A program made the translations under genes and the position numbers. Below the pieces are notes generated by a model. It made no database searches. It was not told where the DNA came from and saw only the letters and a program-made list of their open reading frames with translations. From the NCBI RefSeq assembly GCF_029433095.1, contig NZ_JARNTX010000010.1, forward strand, positions 1 to 64,000: 64,000 nucleotides of DNA, read 5' to 3'. Source of the stretch: Hymenobacter sp. YC55 (GTDB lineage Bacteria > Bacteroidota > Bacteroidia > Cytophagales > Hymenobacteraceae). Positions 27,658 to 36,468 of this stretch are shown here, piece after piece. Within the stretch, counting starts at the first letter, position 1. Each line of letters starts with the position of its first letter.

Positions 27658-28380
27658 ATGAACATTGGAATCATTGGTGCCGGCAACATTGGTAGTGCCC
27701 TTGCAAGTCGTTTCACCAGCCTAGGCCACACAGTATCAATTGCCAACTCCCGCGGCCCCGAAACCCTGAAGGACGTAGCCGAAAAAACGGGCGCTACGCC
27801 TGTCACGGCTCAAGAAGCGGCCCGCAGTGGCGAAGTCGTTGTGGTAACCATCCCGTTGAAAAGTATACCCGACCTTCCCAAAGACTTGTTTGAGGGCGTC
27901 AGCGACGAGGTAGTTGTGATTGACACGAGCAACTATTACCCCTTGCTGCGTGATGGACAAATGCCCGAATTCGACGACGAGAGCAACTTAACCGAAAGCG
28001 AATGGGTGCAACAGCACCTAGGCCGGCCAGTGATTAAGGTGTTCAACAACATCGGGTCCGGAGATTTGGAAAGTGCTGGTAAGCCCGCAGGCGCTCCTGA
28101 CCGCATCGGCCTGCCCGTGGCCGGGGATGATGCCACGAGCAAACAGAAAGTGATGCAATTGGTAGACGAGCTAGGCTTTGAGCCCGTGGATGCTGGCAGC
28201 TTGCACGAGTCGTGGCGGCAGCAGCCCGGCACGCCGGTATACGGCACCAATTTGTCGGCCTCCGACATTCAAAAGCAGCTTGAAAGCTTGGGCACCGAGC
28301 GCACGGCCGAGCAACACAAGCAGTTCGCCGCTAACCATGCCGAGCAAGAAAAGGAGATGATCAAAAGATTTCAATCTTAA
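27658..28380 (+). CDS. F420-reductase-like NAD(P)-binding protein
   Basis: A 240-residue protein with an N-terminal Rossmann fold: MNIGIIGAGNIGSALASRF carries GAGNIG at 7-12, and NSRGPETL at the end of beta-2 resembles NADP-binding members of the F420:NADPH oxidoreductase/NADP-oxidoreductase coenzyme F420-dependent family (PF03807). VVVVTIPLKSIPDLPKDLF and VVIDTSNYYP are family positions. Bacteroidota do not make F420, so this homologue probably reduces another substrate; the family name describes only fold. It lies 99 bp after the antiporter and ends in a strong terminator, so the two may share a transcript. Confidence 0.82.
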   Translation: MNIGIIGAGNIGSALASRFTSLGHTVSIANSRGPETLKDVAEKTGATPVTAQEAARSGEVVVVTIPLKSIPDLPKDLFEGVSDEVVVIDTSNYYPLLRDGQMPEFDDESNLTESEWVQQHLGRPVIKVFNNIGSGDLESAGKPAGAPDRIGLPVAGDDATSKQKVMQLVDELGFEPVDAGSLHESWRQQPGTPVYGTNLSASDIQKQLESLGTERTAEQHKQFAANHAEQEKEMIKRFQS

Positions 28381-28439
28381 CGAGCCATACACGCTGGTTC
28401 TGAAAGCATATCCGTAACCTATTGGCCTATTAGCCGAAT

Positions 28440-28471
28440 CAAAGAGCCGTAGCTTTCGCCGCGGCTCTTTG
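28440..28471. terminator. Terminator after the F420-reductase-like gene
   Basis: Perfect 10-bp stem CAAAGAGCCG (28440-28449) and its complement (28462-28471) with a 12-base loop. The right arm ends in CTTTG. Confidence 0.75.
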
Positions 28472-28559
28472 CTGGTTACGGCGTACCTTACACTGATAAA
28501 GTCCTGTTACTGCTACTAGCATATTGACTTAACCTGTACTAGCTCGCTGGCCACGCCCC

Positions 28560-29426
28560 ATGAACTCCCAGATTCCGACGTATCAACTGCACATGTTTGC
28601 CGATTACGACGAGGCAGCTGCGGAGGTCTTTTGTCCAGAGCACTGTGCAGGCGGAAAAGCAGTTGCACCCATTTCCGTTCCGTACCGCAGCGACTATTAC
28701 AAAATCAGCCTTTGCCTGAGCGGAACGGCCGAGCTAAAAGTCAATCTGCAAACGTCGGTCGTTAGCCCGGGCTGCTTGGTACTGGTTACGCCCTACATCA
28801 TCAAGCAGTGGACGCACATCTCCGACGATTACGAAACGCTGTCGGTCTTTTTCACCAGCGACTTTATCACCAAGAACAACGCCCATGTGGGGAAGCTAGG
28901 TTTTCTGCTGAACCCGACGGCGTATGTGCTGCCCCTCTCAGCGCCGGAGGCTACCAACATTGCCGCTTCCTTCCGTTTTCTGCAGCAGAAATACCGCACC
29001 CCGCACGCAAACCGCCGGGACATTGTAAAGAATATCATCAACGGGCTGCTGTACGAAATAGGCGCTTTGTACGACCAAGAGCCTGCTCCGTTCCCCGTAG
29101 CCCACCCTAGGAGCCAAGAACTGACCACGGAGTTCAAGCAACTGATTCAGACCTATAGCGCGTCGGCCCGCAGCGTCACGTTTTATGCCGATAAACTCTG
29201 CGTCACGCCGAAGCACCTAACCGAAATAGTACGGGAGGTAACCGGCAAAACGGCCAGCGACTTAATAGCCGAAGCCGTAGTGCTAGAAGCTAAAGCCCTG
29301 TTGCAAACGACCAAGCTGCCAATGCAGCAGATAGCCGATAAGCTCCATTTTGCCGACCAGTTTGCCTTTAGCCGGTTTTTCAAAAAGAGCACGGGCCTTT
29401 CGCCCACCGCTTACAAACAAGTGTAG
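28560..29426 (+). CDS. AraC family transcriptional regulator
   Basis: 288 residues. The N-terminal ~170 residues form an AraC-type cupin domain (YYKISLCLSGTAELKV, SPGCLVLVTPYIIKQW). The C-terminal DNA-binding domain is ~188-288, with FYADKLCVTPKHLTEIV and MQQIADKLHFADQFAFSRFF as the two recognition motifs and STGLSPTAYK at the end. It is transcribed toward a QorB-like reductase gene starting 180 bp later, the common pairing of such a regulator with a NAD(P)H-dependent oxidoreductase target. The effector is unknown. Confidence 0.9.
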   Translation: MNSQIPTYQLHMFADYDEAAAEVFCPEHCAGGKAVAPISVPYRSDYYKISLCLSGTAELKVNLQTSVVSPGCLVLVTPYIIKQWTHISDDYETLSVFFTSDFITKNNAHVGKLGFLLNPTAYVLPLSAPEATNIAASFRFLQQKYRTPHANRRDIVKNIINGLLYEIGALYDQEPAPFPVAHPRSQELTTEFKQLIQTYSASARSVTFYADKLCVTPKHLTEIVREVTGKTASDLIAEAVVLEAKALLQTTKLPMQQIADKLHFADQFAFSRFFKKSTGLSPTAYKQV

Positions 29427-29522
29427 TACGTGCGCGTGCCGCCATTTAGCCAAATCCTGCCACCTTCTGGCCATTTCAGCCTGCATACGAACTAGGAACT
29501 TTGCTGGTACAACAGCGAGACA

Positions 29523-29562
29523 CTCCACTACTTGCTCATCGGCCGAGCAGCAAGTAGCGGAG
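29523..29562. repeat. Strong hairpin upstream of the QorB-like gene
   Basis: The left arm 29523-29536 and right arm 29549-29562 are complementary at 13 of 14 positions (CTCCACTACTTGCT and its partner), with a 12-base loop. No T-run follows. It ends 43 bp before the start codon, so it could terminate the AraC gene transcript or lie in the reductase leader. Confidence 0.6.
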
Positions 29563-29605
29563 GCAGCCACTGCACCCCTTTGTTCAACCAGATAAGCTTG
29601 TTTGT

Positions 29606-30466
29606 ATGATTTTGATAACTGGTGCTACCGGGCATCTGGGCCGAGCTGTGCTTCAGACGCTAGCCAATAACACCGCCCCCAACAACCTCGCAGCCTTAGT
29701 GCGCGACGCCAATAAAGCCGCTGACCTGCAAGCCCAAGGAATAAGCATACGGGTCGGTGATTACAGTGACCCAGCCTCGTTGGAGCGCGCAATGCAAGGC
29801 GTAACAAAGGTGCTGCTCATATCGGGCGGCGGCGATGACGATGCCCTTCAGCAGCACTACAACGTAGTAGACGCCGCCCGTCAGGCTGGCGTACAATGCA
29901 TCGCCTACACCAGCCGCGCGTTGAAAGACCCTGGCACGCTTACCAACCAGCTGATGGAGCGGCACTTTCAGACGGAAGACTACATCAAAGCCAGTGGCCT
30001 AGCTTACATTTTATTCCGCAACATCCTGTACATGGAGGCCCTGCCACAGTTTACGGGCCCGCACGTGCTGACTTCAGGTATTGTTTTGCCCGCTGGCGAG
30101 GGCAAAGTAGCCTTTGCGTTGCGCAGCGAAATGGGCGAGGCCATTTCGCATGTGCTGCTAGACACTAGCTGTACCAACAAAACCTACTACCTCACAGGCG
30201 GCGAGGCATATTCTTTTCACGATGTAGCAGCTGCCTTGGCCACCCTCTCCGGCAAACCGGTTGCCTATACCCCGGTTGAAACTGCTGATTTTGAACGGCA
30301 ATTGCAAGGCCGAGGCGTACCAACCGTCATGATTCCGCGCATCGTGGGCTTCATGACCGATATAAAGAACGGACAGGAAGAAATAATAAGCGCTGATTTA
30401 GAGCAGCTTCTAGGCCGCAAGCCTACCCCGCTAGCGGAAGGAGTGAGAAAAATATTCAATCTCTAA
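29606..30466 (+). CDS. NmrA-like NAD(P)H-binding protein, QorB-type quinone reductase
   Basis: 286 residues, the same length as E. coli QorB (YtfG). An atypical SDR: the dinucleotide-binding motif is ITGATGHLGRAV (GATGHLG at 6-12); AALVRDANKA follows beta-2, and the usual YxxxK catalytic pair is absent as in NmrA-like proteins. Family positions include HYNVVDAARQAGVQCIAYTSR, LAYILFRNILYMEAL and YYLTGGEAYSFHDVA. E. coli QorB reduces quinones with NADPH. A cytoplasmic oxidoreductase role in handling electrophilic quinones or aldehydes is likely, but the substrate is inferred. It follows an AraC gene. Confidence 0.85.
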   Translation: MILITGATGHLGRAVLQTLANNTAPNNLAALVRDANKAADLQAQGISIRVGDYSDPASLERAMQGVTKVLLISGGGDDDALQQHYNVVDAARQAGVQCIAYTSRALKDPGTLTNQLMERHFQTEDYIKASGLAYILFRNILYMEALPQFTGPHVLTSGIVLPAGEGKVAFALRSEMGEAISHVLLDTSCTNKTYYLTGGEAYSFHDVAAALATLSGKPVAYTPVETADFERQLQGRGVPTVMIPRIVGFMTDIKNGQEEIISADLEQLLGRKPTPLAEGVRKIFNL

Positions 30467-30794
30467 GCACTCAGCAGTTCACGGCAATATTTTACTGGAG
30501 TTTGCAAATCAACGAGTCGCAGTAGAAGGAGGGCTTGATATGCCGTGGTTGGTTTCTTACTACTTGCGGCGCACTAAGCCCTCAGTTGGTTTGCCCACTG
30601 GTTGCTTAGTGATTGGGGAGAGACGTTCTTCCAGAGCAGTAGTAATCGGGACCATACAATCTCACTAACGGAAGGAGAGATTGTCTAAGCCCTTCGGGAA
30701 GAAGGACAGCTAATGAGTGCTATCATTTCCCAAGCAGCATTGACGTGCAATACGGTGAGGGACCAGCTATATTTGATTTCTACAGCTGTATGAT
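30467..30794. other. Spacer with an 8-bp inverted repeat
   Basis: Contains CACTAAGC (30572-30579) and its complement GCTTAGTG (30604-30611), with partial pairing inside the 24-base loop. It may end the QorB-like transcript. The rest has no coding frame and holds the promoter of the next AraC gene. Confidence 0.45.
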
Positions 30795-31724
30795 ATGAAG
30801 CCGAACTCGCTCGAAGAATTTTACAGTAAGATGGCTGCCAAAGATGGTGCACCCACCAACACCTTGCTGCCTCCCGGAATCCAGCAGGAGGTTGGGCATT
30901 TCAACGTCTTTCAAGTAGCGGACCTAATTGCCAATTACCGCCATCGGCCGCCTATGACCTTCGACCGACGGGCCTTCTACAAGATCAGTTTGATTCGGGG
31001 GCGTAGCCGGGTTGAAAACGCGGATAAAGTGGTTGACATCGCGCAAAACGGTTTGTGGTTCGCCACGTCCCGGGTGCCGTATCGGTGGCTGCCGCACGAC
31101 CTGAACCAGACGGGCTACTTCTGCATCTTCACCGACGAGTTTCTGCTGCCCGCTAAGAGTGGAGTAGTCTTGGAAGAGTTGCCCATTTTTCAGGCCGGAG
31201 CCTACCCGGTGCTGGAAGTAACCGATACCGACTACGCAGCCATTGAGGCTATCTTTCTTAAAATGACGAAGGAAATAACGTCGGGCTATGCCTATAAGTA
31301 CGACTTGCTGCGCACCTACTTGCTGGAACTGATCCACTTCGGGCAGAAGCTACAGCCTGCCCCAGCGCTGGCCCATACTCCAAACGCCTCGGCCCGAGTA
31401 ACAGCGCTGTTTGCCGAACTTCTCGAACGGCAGTTTCCGCTGGAAACCCCGCAGCAGCAACTACGCTTGCGCACAGCCAAAGATTACGCCGACCAGCTGG
31501 CTGTGCACGTCAATCACCTCAACCGCGTGCTTAAGGAGACCACCGGCCGCACCACTACGGCTCTCATCGGCAGCCGCGTGGCGCAGGAAGCGAAAATCTT
31601 GTTAAAGCAAACCACCTGGAACATCTCCGAAATTGCCGACTGCCTTGGCTTTACCGATGTAGCCCATTTCTGTAATTTCTTTAAGCGCCAAACAGGTTTG
31701 GTGCCAAGCGCCTTCCGGAGCTAA
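30795..31724 (+). CDS. AraC family transcriptional regulator
   Basis: 309 residues. The N-terminal cupin part resembles the AraC proteins that open with EFYSKMAAKDG and carry EVGHFNVFQVADL and FYKISLIRGRSRVENAD. The C-terminal DNA-binding domain (~212-309) shows YADQLAVHVNHLNRVLKETTG and ISEIADCLGFTDVAHFCNFF. It is not a close copy of the AraC gene 1.4 kb upstream. It precedes an SDR gene by 107 bp and probably controls it. It may share the SDR transcript. Confidence 0.9.
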   Translation: MKPNSLEEFYSKMAAKDGAPTNTLLPPGIQQEVGHFNVFQVADLIANYRHRPPMTFDRRAFYKISLIRGRSRVENADKVVDIAQNGLWFATSRVPYRWLPHDLNQTGYFCIFTDEFLLPAKSGVVLEELPIFQAGAYPVLEVTDTDYAAIEAIFLKMTKEITSGYAYKYDLLRTYLLELIHFGQKLQPAPALAHTPNASARVTALFAELLERQFPLETPQQQLRLRTAKDYADQLAVHVNHLNRVLKETTGRTTTALIGSRVAQEAKILLKQTTWNISEIADCLGFTDVAHFCNFFKRQTGLVPSAFRS

Positions 31725-31831
31725 GGTCATTGTTTGATTTATTCAGTAGACTGTTTGAAGTGCGCAAATCCGCTGATGCACTCTTGCCAGACCTTTGAGG
31801 AGTATTTCATAACCCTTAAAGGACCACTACT

Positions 31832-32728
31832 ATGCGTATTTTCGTAACTGGCGCAACCGGCTTTATTGGCTCAGCCGTGGTGCAAGAACTACTCGGCGCA
31901 GGCCACCAAGTGCTTGGCCTTGCCCGCAACGAAGCAGCAGTAAAAGCGCTTGCTGCAGTGGGCGCTGAAGCCCACCAAGGGTCGCTCGACGATCTTGATA
32001 GCCTGCAGCGTGGCGCAGCAGCTTCAGATGGTGTCATTCATACCGCCTTCGTACACGACTTTTCAGACTACCCTGGTGCTTGTGCAACCGACTTGCGTGC
32101 AATCGAGGCTATTGGCGCCGCACTTGTGGGCTCGGGCCGACCCTTCGTTATTGCCTCCGGAACGGCGTTGTTAGCACCAGACCGCATCGCAACTGAAAAC
32201 GATGCAGCTGACCCCAACTCCGTTGGCGCCCCGCGTGTGCCGTCGGAAGAGGCTGCACTGGCGCTAGCGGCAAAGGGTATACGCTCAGCGGTGGTGCGCC
32301 TACCGCCATCGGTGCACGGCGAAGGTGACCACGGCTTTGTCCCAGCGCTAATCAGCATTGCACGGTCAACCGGCGTGTCAGGATACATCGGCGACGGACT
32401 CAACCGCTGGCCTGCGGTGCATCGGTTCGATGCGGCTCAGCTCTTCCGGCTAGTAATGGAGAAAGGAGTAGCAGGCACGCGCTACCATGGCGTTGCCGAA
32501 GAAGGTCTGCCTGTTCGCGACATTGCAGCAGTCGTCAGCCGCCGTTTGAATGTACCGCTCGCTTCAAAGTCTCCTGAGGAGGCTGCTAGTCATTTCGGGT
32601 GGCTGGCAAACTTTCTCAGTCTCAACAGCCCAGCTTCCAGTGCCTTAACCCAGCAGCAATTAGGTTGGCGCCCCAGTTATCCAGGGCTCCTGACCGACCT
32701 CGATCAGGCATCCTACTTTGAAAACTGA
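31832..32728 (+). CDS. Atypical NAD(P)-dependent SDR/epimerase family protein
   Basis: 298 residues with an extended SDR fold. The cofactor motif is FVTGATGFIGSAVVQELL (GATGFIG at 7-13). The usual YxxxK active site is replaced by VPSEEAALALAAKG, so it is an atypical SDR. Other positions are VVRLPPSVHGEGDHGF and WPAVHRFDAAQLFRLV. Proteins of this type are often annotated NAD-dependent epimerase, with no sugar substrate proven. The gene is alanine-rich with GCA and GCG codons and a more regular GC-rich style than its neighbours; transfer from a GC-rich donor is possible but unproven. A strong terminator follows. Confidence 0.85.
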   Translation: MRIFVTGATGFIGSAVVQELLGAGHQVLGLARNEAAVKALAAVGAEAHQGSLDDLDSLQRGAAASDGVIHTAFVHDFSDYPGACATDLRAIEAIGAALVGSGRPFVIASGTALLAPDRIATENDAADPNSVGAPRVPSEEAALALAAKGIRSAVVRLPPSVHGEGDHGFVPALISIARSTGVSGYIGDGLNRWPAVHRFDAAQLFRLVMEKGVAGTRYHGVAEEGLPVRDIAAVVSRRLNVPLASKSPEEAASHFGWLANFLSLNSPASSALTQQQLGWRPSYPGLLTDLDQASYFEN

Positions 32729-32777
32729 AAAGAACACCAAGTAGCGCCTTGCTCTAGGAGGTAACATGGAATTGAGG

Positions 32778-32833
32778 AAGTAAAAACAGAATTCTAAGCA
32801 ACCTATAATGCGGCTCGGATTCTGTTTTTACTT
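32778..32833. terminator. Bidirectional terminator between SDR and chrA genes
   Basis: Perfect 15-bp inverted repeat: AAGTAAAAACAGAAT at 32778-32792 and its complement at 32819-32833, with T-rich arms on each strand. It serves two convergent genes. Confidence 0.85.
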
Positions 32834-32914
32834 CACTAGCGGCTCGTGTCTCCCTAAAGCGCAATTAATCAGCCTCCATTACCTGCCAGCTTACTTGCGC
32901 TATGGCGCAGGTTA

Positions 32915-34264
32915 CTAGTGTATACCCATAGTGTGGGGAGAAAACAAATAGTACAGCAACCCAACCGCGGCACTCAAGACAACCCACAAAATAAGATTGA
33001 TCTTGAAGCGGTAGAGGGCTAACAATGACACAAGCACCCAGACTAAGCTGGGCCAGTGCAATTGGTCTGCGGCTAGACGTTGCGTTGGAAAAAGGACAGC
33101 TTTTCCCAGGTACACCGCCAAATTGAGAACCACACCTACTACAGCAGCCGTGACGACGCCCAGCACTGCTTGCAGGTTCTGGTTGTGCTGGGTACGCTCA
33201 ATTAACGGCGCGCCTACTAGGATAAAGACGAAGCTAGGCAAAAAGGTGTAGTAGGTGGTAACGAGCAGCCCAAGTGCACCCAGCGTCAGGGAACCAGCGA
33301 AATGAGTGAAACCGCCCATGAAACCCACGAAGGCTAAGACCATGATCAGAGGGCCAGGGGTGGTTTCGCCAAGAGCCAGCCCGTCGAGCATCTGCCCAGG
33401 GGTGAGCCAGTGCAATTTTTCCACGCTCACCTGTGCCACATAAGGTAACACTGCATAGGCACCGCCAAAGGTTACCAAGGCCGCCTGCGTGAAGAACATG
33501 GTGAGGGTGCGCCAGAAAGAAAAATCAGAGGAAGTCAGAGCCAGACCGCCCAGTGGCAAACCCCAAAGCACCAGCGCGGCCCCAAGCTGACGCACCAGAC
33601 GAGGCAGCGAAAAGCCAGTACCGGCTACGACGGAGCGGGTGGTCAAGTAATAGCCTTCTTCAGCTTGCACCGCTTTAGCCTGAGTAGCGGCTGTTGCCGC
33701 CGGGGCAGGAAAAAAGCGTTGGGCCACTAAGGCAACTGCCGCCGCGCTAAGGATAAGTATGGGAAAGGGTACATTCATCCAAAAAATGCCCACGAAGCTG
33801 GCAGCTGCCACCGCATAGTGCAGTGGTCGGTGCAGCGACTTTTGCCCAATCTTGACTAGGGCCAATATGATAATGGCCACCACAGCAGGCTTCAGCCCTA
33901 AAAACACACCTTGCAAAGCCGGAAGTGTACCCACCGTCATGTAGAGCACGCTCAGCCCGAGCAAAATAAACACAGAAGGCAGCACAAACAGAATGCCCGC
34001 CGCCAACCCGCCGCGGGTACCGTGTAGCAGCCAACCGATATATGTCGCTAATTGCTGGGCCTCAGGCCCAGGCAGCAGCATGCAATAGTTGAGAGCATGC
34101 AGAAATTTAGCATCGGAAATCCAACGCTTCTGCTCTACCAGCACCGTGTGCATTACGGCTATTTGCCCCGCCGGGCCGCCGAAGCTTATAAAACCTAATT
34201 TGAGCCAGAAACGCAGCGCTTCAGAGAAAGTAGGCTTGGCAGGAGGGGGAAGTACATCAAGCAT
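32915..34264 (-). CDS. chrA: Chromate transporter, long-chain ChrA
   Basis: 449 residues from ATG 34264. An inner-membrane protein with two homologous CHR halves. The first half has FWLKLGFISFGGPAGQIAVMH and LNYCMLLPGPEAQQLATYIGW; the second has FFTQAALVTFGGAYAVLPYV and LDGLALGETTPGPLIMVLAFVG. These GGPAGQ, LPGPEAQQ, FGGAYAVLP and ETTPGPL motifs define ChrA. It exports chromate from the cytoplasm in resistant bacteria; some homologues have other anion roles. No chrB or other chromate gene is near. A 9-bp inverted repeat sits ~77 bp before the start codon. Confidence 0.93.
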   Translation of the reverse strand: MLDVLPPPAKPTFSEALRFWLKLGFISFGGPAGQIAVMHTVLVEQKRWISDAKFLHALNYCMLLPGPEAQQLATYIGWLLHGTRGGLAAGILFVLPSVFILLGLSVLYMTVGTLPALQGVFLGLKPAVVAIIILALVKIGQKSLHRPLHYAVAAASFVGIFWMNVPFPILILSAAAVALVAQRFFPAPAATAATQAKAVQAEEGYYLTTRSVVAGTGFSLPRLVRQLGAALVLWGLPLGGLALTSSDFSFWRTLTMFFTQAALVTFGGAYAVLPYVAQVSVEKLHWLTPGQMLDGLALGETTPGPLIMVLAFVGFMGGFTHFAGSLTLGALGLLVTTYYTFLPSFVFILVGAPLIERTQHNQNLQAVLGVVTAAVVGVVLNLAVYLGKAVLFPTQRLAADQLHWPSLVWVLVSLLALYRFKINLILWVVLSAAVGLLYYLFSPHTMGIH

Positions 34265-34340
34265 ATAAGGTGAAGAGCTGGGGCATACTCTAGCTGTTCT
34301 AGTGCAATGGTACACGGGGCTAAGTCCAGAAAATAGAACA

Positions 34341-34364
34341 AAAATTTCTCCTGGAAGAAATTTT
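34341..34364. promoter_or_regulatory. Palindrome upstream of chrA, candidate operator
   Basis: Perfect 9-bp inverted repeat AAAATTTCT (34341-34349) and AGAAATTTT (34356-34364) with 6-base spacer CCTGGA. It lies 77 bp upstream of the chrA start codon, a fitting place for an operator or leader hairpin. The role is inferred. Confidence 0.45.
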
Positions 34365-34587
34365 ACTTGTGACTACCTGTTTTTCGATAGGCGGACAAGA
34401 TTTTGCCGTCTGCTACTTAAAGATGCGCGCAGAGTAACTCTAGTCGATAAGGTATTCTAAGTAGGTAATTGTGCCAAGCAGTAAAGCCTTATTGATGCGC
34501 TGCTTGCAGATATATTCGCTGAAGAACAAGCCATTGAAGAGGTCAATAGTAGCAAGCTAGCTACACAATAGAGAAGAATAGAAACGA

Positions 34588-34618
34588 GAAAGCCCACTAG
34601 TAAAACTAGTGGGCTTTA
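34588..34618. terminator. Terminator after the single-pass membrane protein gene
   Basis: An 11-bp stem: AAGCCCACTAG (34590-34600), loop TAAAA, and its complement (34606-34616), with flanking A and T residues. Strong in both directions. Confidence 0.85.
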
Positions 34619-34702
34619 TAGCACGGAAACTCAACTTATAATTTATTACCGGCAAACTCTAAATAAAGCTCATTGGGAGTTTAAGGATGCATAAGCGAAT
34701 CC

Positions 34703-35404
34703 TTAGAACTGCCACCAGTGGTGTTTTTTGGTTTTGGCTTCGCGAGGCAGCAGCGTCACGTTATGGGTGCCGCGGCTGGTGAGCTGCACTTCCTCTTCGC
34801 TGTAGCCGGCATAGCCGTACTGCAACACGGGCGTCTGTGCCGCCGGCACGAGCAAGGTGTAGTTGCCCGCCGCGTCGGTGCTCACGCCCCGGCCACTGAC
34901 TTTGTCGATAACAGTAGCGCCAACCAGGGGCTTGCCGTTCTCATCGAGGATGCGGCCGCGCACGCTGCTCAGGCGCAGGGTTGAGGCGGCACTAGCGCTG
35001 GCGCTGCTCTCGGTCGAGGCCAGCAGCTCGGCAGGCAGTTCAGTGACCGTTACGCTGGAGGTAGCTTGCTCGTTGGTGGGCAGGGAGGTGCCGGCGAACA
35101 CGGCTCCGCCGAGCAGGGCGCTGCCTGCGACCAGCGAAGTGGCGCGGCGGCGGAAGCGTTGGGGCTCGGTGCGGATGAGCTCGAACTGACGAGCTACCCA
35201 GCCCAGCGCCTGTACCTGATGGCCGGCTTGAGTGAGTTCGTAGTAGCGGCGCAGCGTGGCGTCGCCGTGCTGGCTGTTGGCTTTGAGGTAGGCGTCAACC
35301 GCGGCCGTATTCTTGCTGGTCAGGTCGCCGCGCAGGTAGGCGTCGCGGTAAGAGGGGAGCAGGTCGCCGGTAACGGGGTGAAAGGGGTGAGCGCTGAGTT
35401 TCAT
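34703..35404 (-). CDS. Single-pass protein with carboxypeptidase-regulatory-like domain
   Basis: 233 residues. Residues 1-85 are polar and helical with no signal peptide (MKLSAHPFHPVTGDLLPSY). A membrane segment lies at ~89-107 (SLVAGSALLGGAVFAG) after the basic RRRA stretch, implying cytoplasmic N-terminus. A serine/alanine-rich linker follows (~112-143). A CarboxypepD_reg-like beta-sandwich is at ~147-220 (VRGRILDENGKPLVGATV, GVSTDAAGNYTLLVP, YGYAGYSEEEV), then a basic tail KTKKHHWWQF. The layout resembles membrane anti-sigma or transducer proteins in plan only. GC-rich codons contrast with the AT-rich flank. The function is unknown. Confidence 0.75.
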   Translation of the reverse strand: MKLSAHPFHPVTGDLLPSYRDAYLRGDLTSKNTAAVDAYLKANSQHGDATLRRYYELTQAGHQVQALGWVARQFELIRTEPQRFRRRATSLVAGSALLGGAVFAGTSLPTNEQATSSVTVTELPAELLASTESSASASAASTLRLSSVRGRILDENGKPLVGATVIDKVSGRGVSTDAAGNYTLLVPAAQTPVLQYGYAGYSEEEVQLTSRGTHNVTLLPREAKTKKHHWWQF

Positions 35405-35441
35405 ATAATATAATGCTAAGAGGTGATTTATGTGCTTCAGA

Positions 35442-35456
35442 ACGAGAGCAAAGATA
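35442..35456 (-). promoter_or_regulatory. Candidate -7 promoter element of the single-pass protein gene
   Basis: TATCTTTG on the minus strand (35449-35456) matches the Bacteroidota -7 consensus TAnnTTTG. The start site would be near 35442, giving a ~38-base leader. No clear -33 element. Confidence 0.4.
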
Positions 35457-35766
35457 GAATAGTGAATTGCACTTATTTACATAGTATTTATACGAAAGGA
35501 GTAAATTCATATCATATGAAATGCACGTTATTTCAGATGAAACTAGCTAGTTTCTCTTCCAACAACGAGAATATCCGGATGAACAAAGCCATATTAACGC
35601 TTAAAAGTTAAAAAAGCGTTTTAAAAGTTCTTTTAATAGTTATATGATATTAAACCAATTATAGAATAGTCGGTAATTGTGTCCCAAATTGAGAATATCA
35701 TGATATGTCATTAATATTCGTTTTAATATAATTAAAACATGATATAACCTGTTTCACTTATGCGTC

Positions 35767-35795
35767 TTGCCAAGTATAAACCAAGCTACTTTTGT
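35767..35795 (+). promoter_or_regulatory. Consensus Bacteroidota promoter inside the AT-rich region
   Basis: TTG (35767-35769), 18-bp spacer, then TACTTTTG (35788-35795), matching the -33 and -7 elements of the Bacteroidota housekeeping sigma factor. Transcription would start near 35802. No coding frame begins within 650 bp. Confidence 0.5.
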
Positions 35796-35801
35796 TATGA
35801 T

Positions 35802-35875
35802 TTTGCAATGATTAACTATGGACTATAAAGGTTTTTGATACGAACTACCTGAACAGAGATTAACTCTATTTTTTT
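35802..35875 (+). ncRNA. Possible short transcript (very tentative)
   Basis: Bounded by the promoter above and a small stem AGAGATTAACTCT (35855-35867) followed by seven T. The stem has only four or five pairs, so termination is doubtful. It matches no RNA family I know. Confidence 0.2.
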
Positions 35876-36468
35876 CTATACGCGACTACTCAGGGCTGTT
35901 TGTCTACGGATGAGGTTTTGATGGCTTTATGACAATACTCGCTTTGGCGTCTAACCGTAAAGCCAACGCTAATCGAGCGTTTAAAGAGTATTTCAACTAC
36001 TGAATAAGCATTAACTACCATCTAGAGTAATGCCACCAAAGAGGCAGCGCATGCTGCTCGAAATAAATAAATGGCGAAACGCAGACCACGTTGATTCACA
36101 ACACGGCCCTCACTTTGTTCACACTTTTATGTGGAGTATTGCATTAAGTTGAAGCTTAGTAAAATACAGTAGTAAGAGACGCTATTGCTGCCTGAAACAT
36201 GCAAAATCCTTATAATCTTAATTCATCGAGATTTGGCCGCTATTCGTAGTGAAATTAGCTATACTGAGCGTTATTGGCTAATAATGCCATTGAAGCTCTA
36301 CTATCTTTGATTTGTTCTCAAAAGTAGACTTCATAAAGTTCTATAAAGTAAACACTTTTCATAATGTCCTGACAGTTATAATTCTTGTAAAAGCTATAGA
36401 CTTGTTCTTGTGCTTTCAGGTGCTTAACTGAAGTGATTTTCCGGTAATTACCCTGCTTTATCTCCTGC

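Larger units (their letters stand above)
34265..34702. other. Spacer between two minus-strand genes
   Basis: Holds the chrA promoter region with its inverted repeat at 34341-34364 and, at the right, the terminator of the following gene at 34588-34618. No coding frame was recognised. Confidence 0.5.
35405..36468. other. 1.06-kb AT-rich gene-free region
   Basis: Markedly more AT-rich than its flanks, with no frame that resembles a protein; stops are frequent on both strands. It holds a candidate minus-strand -7 promoter at its left end and a good plus-strand promoter at 35767. Weak stem-loops occur, but no known RNA family was recognised. Confidence 0.55.
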
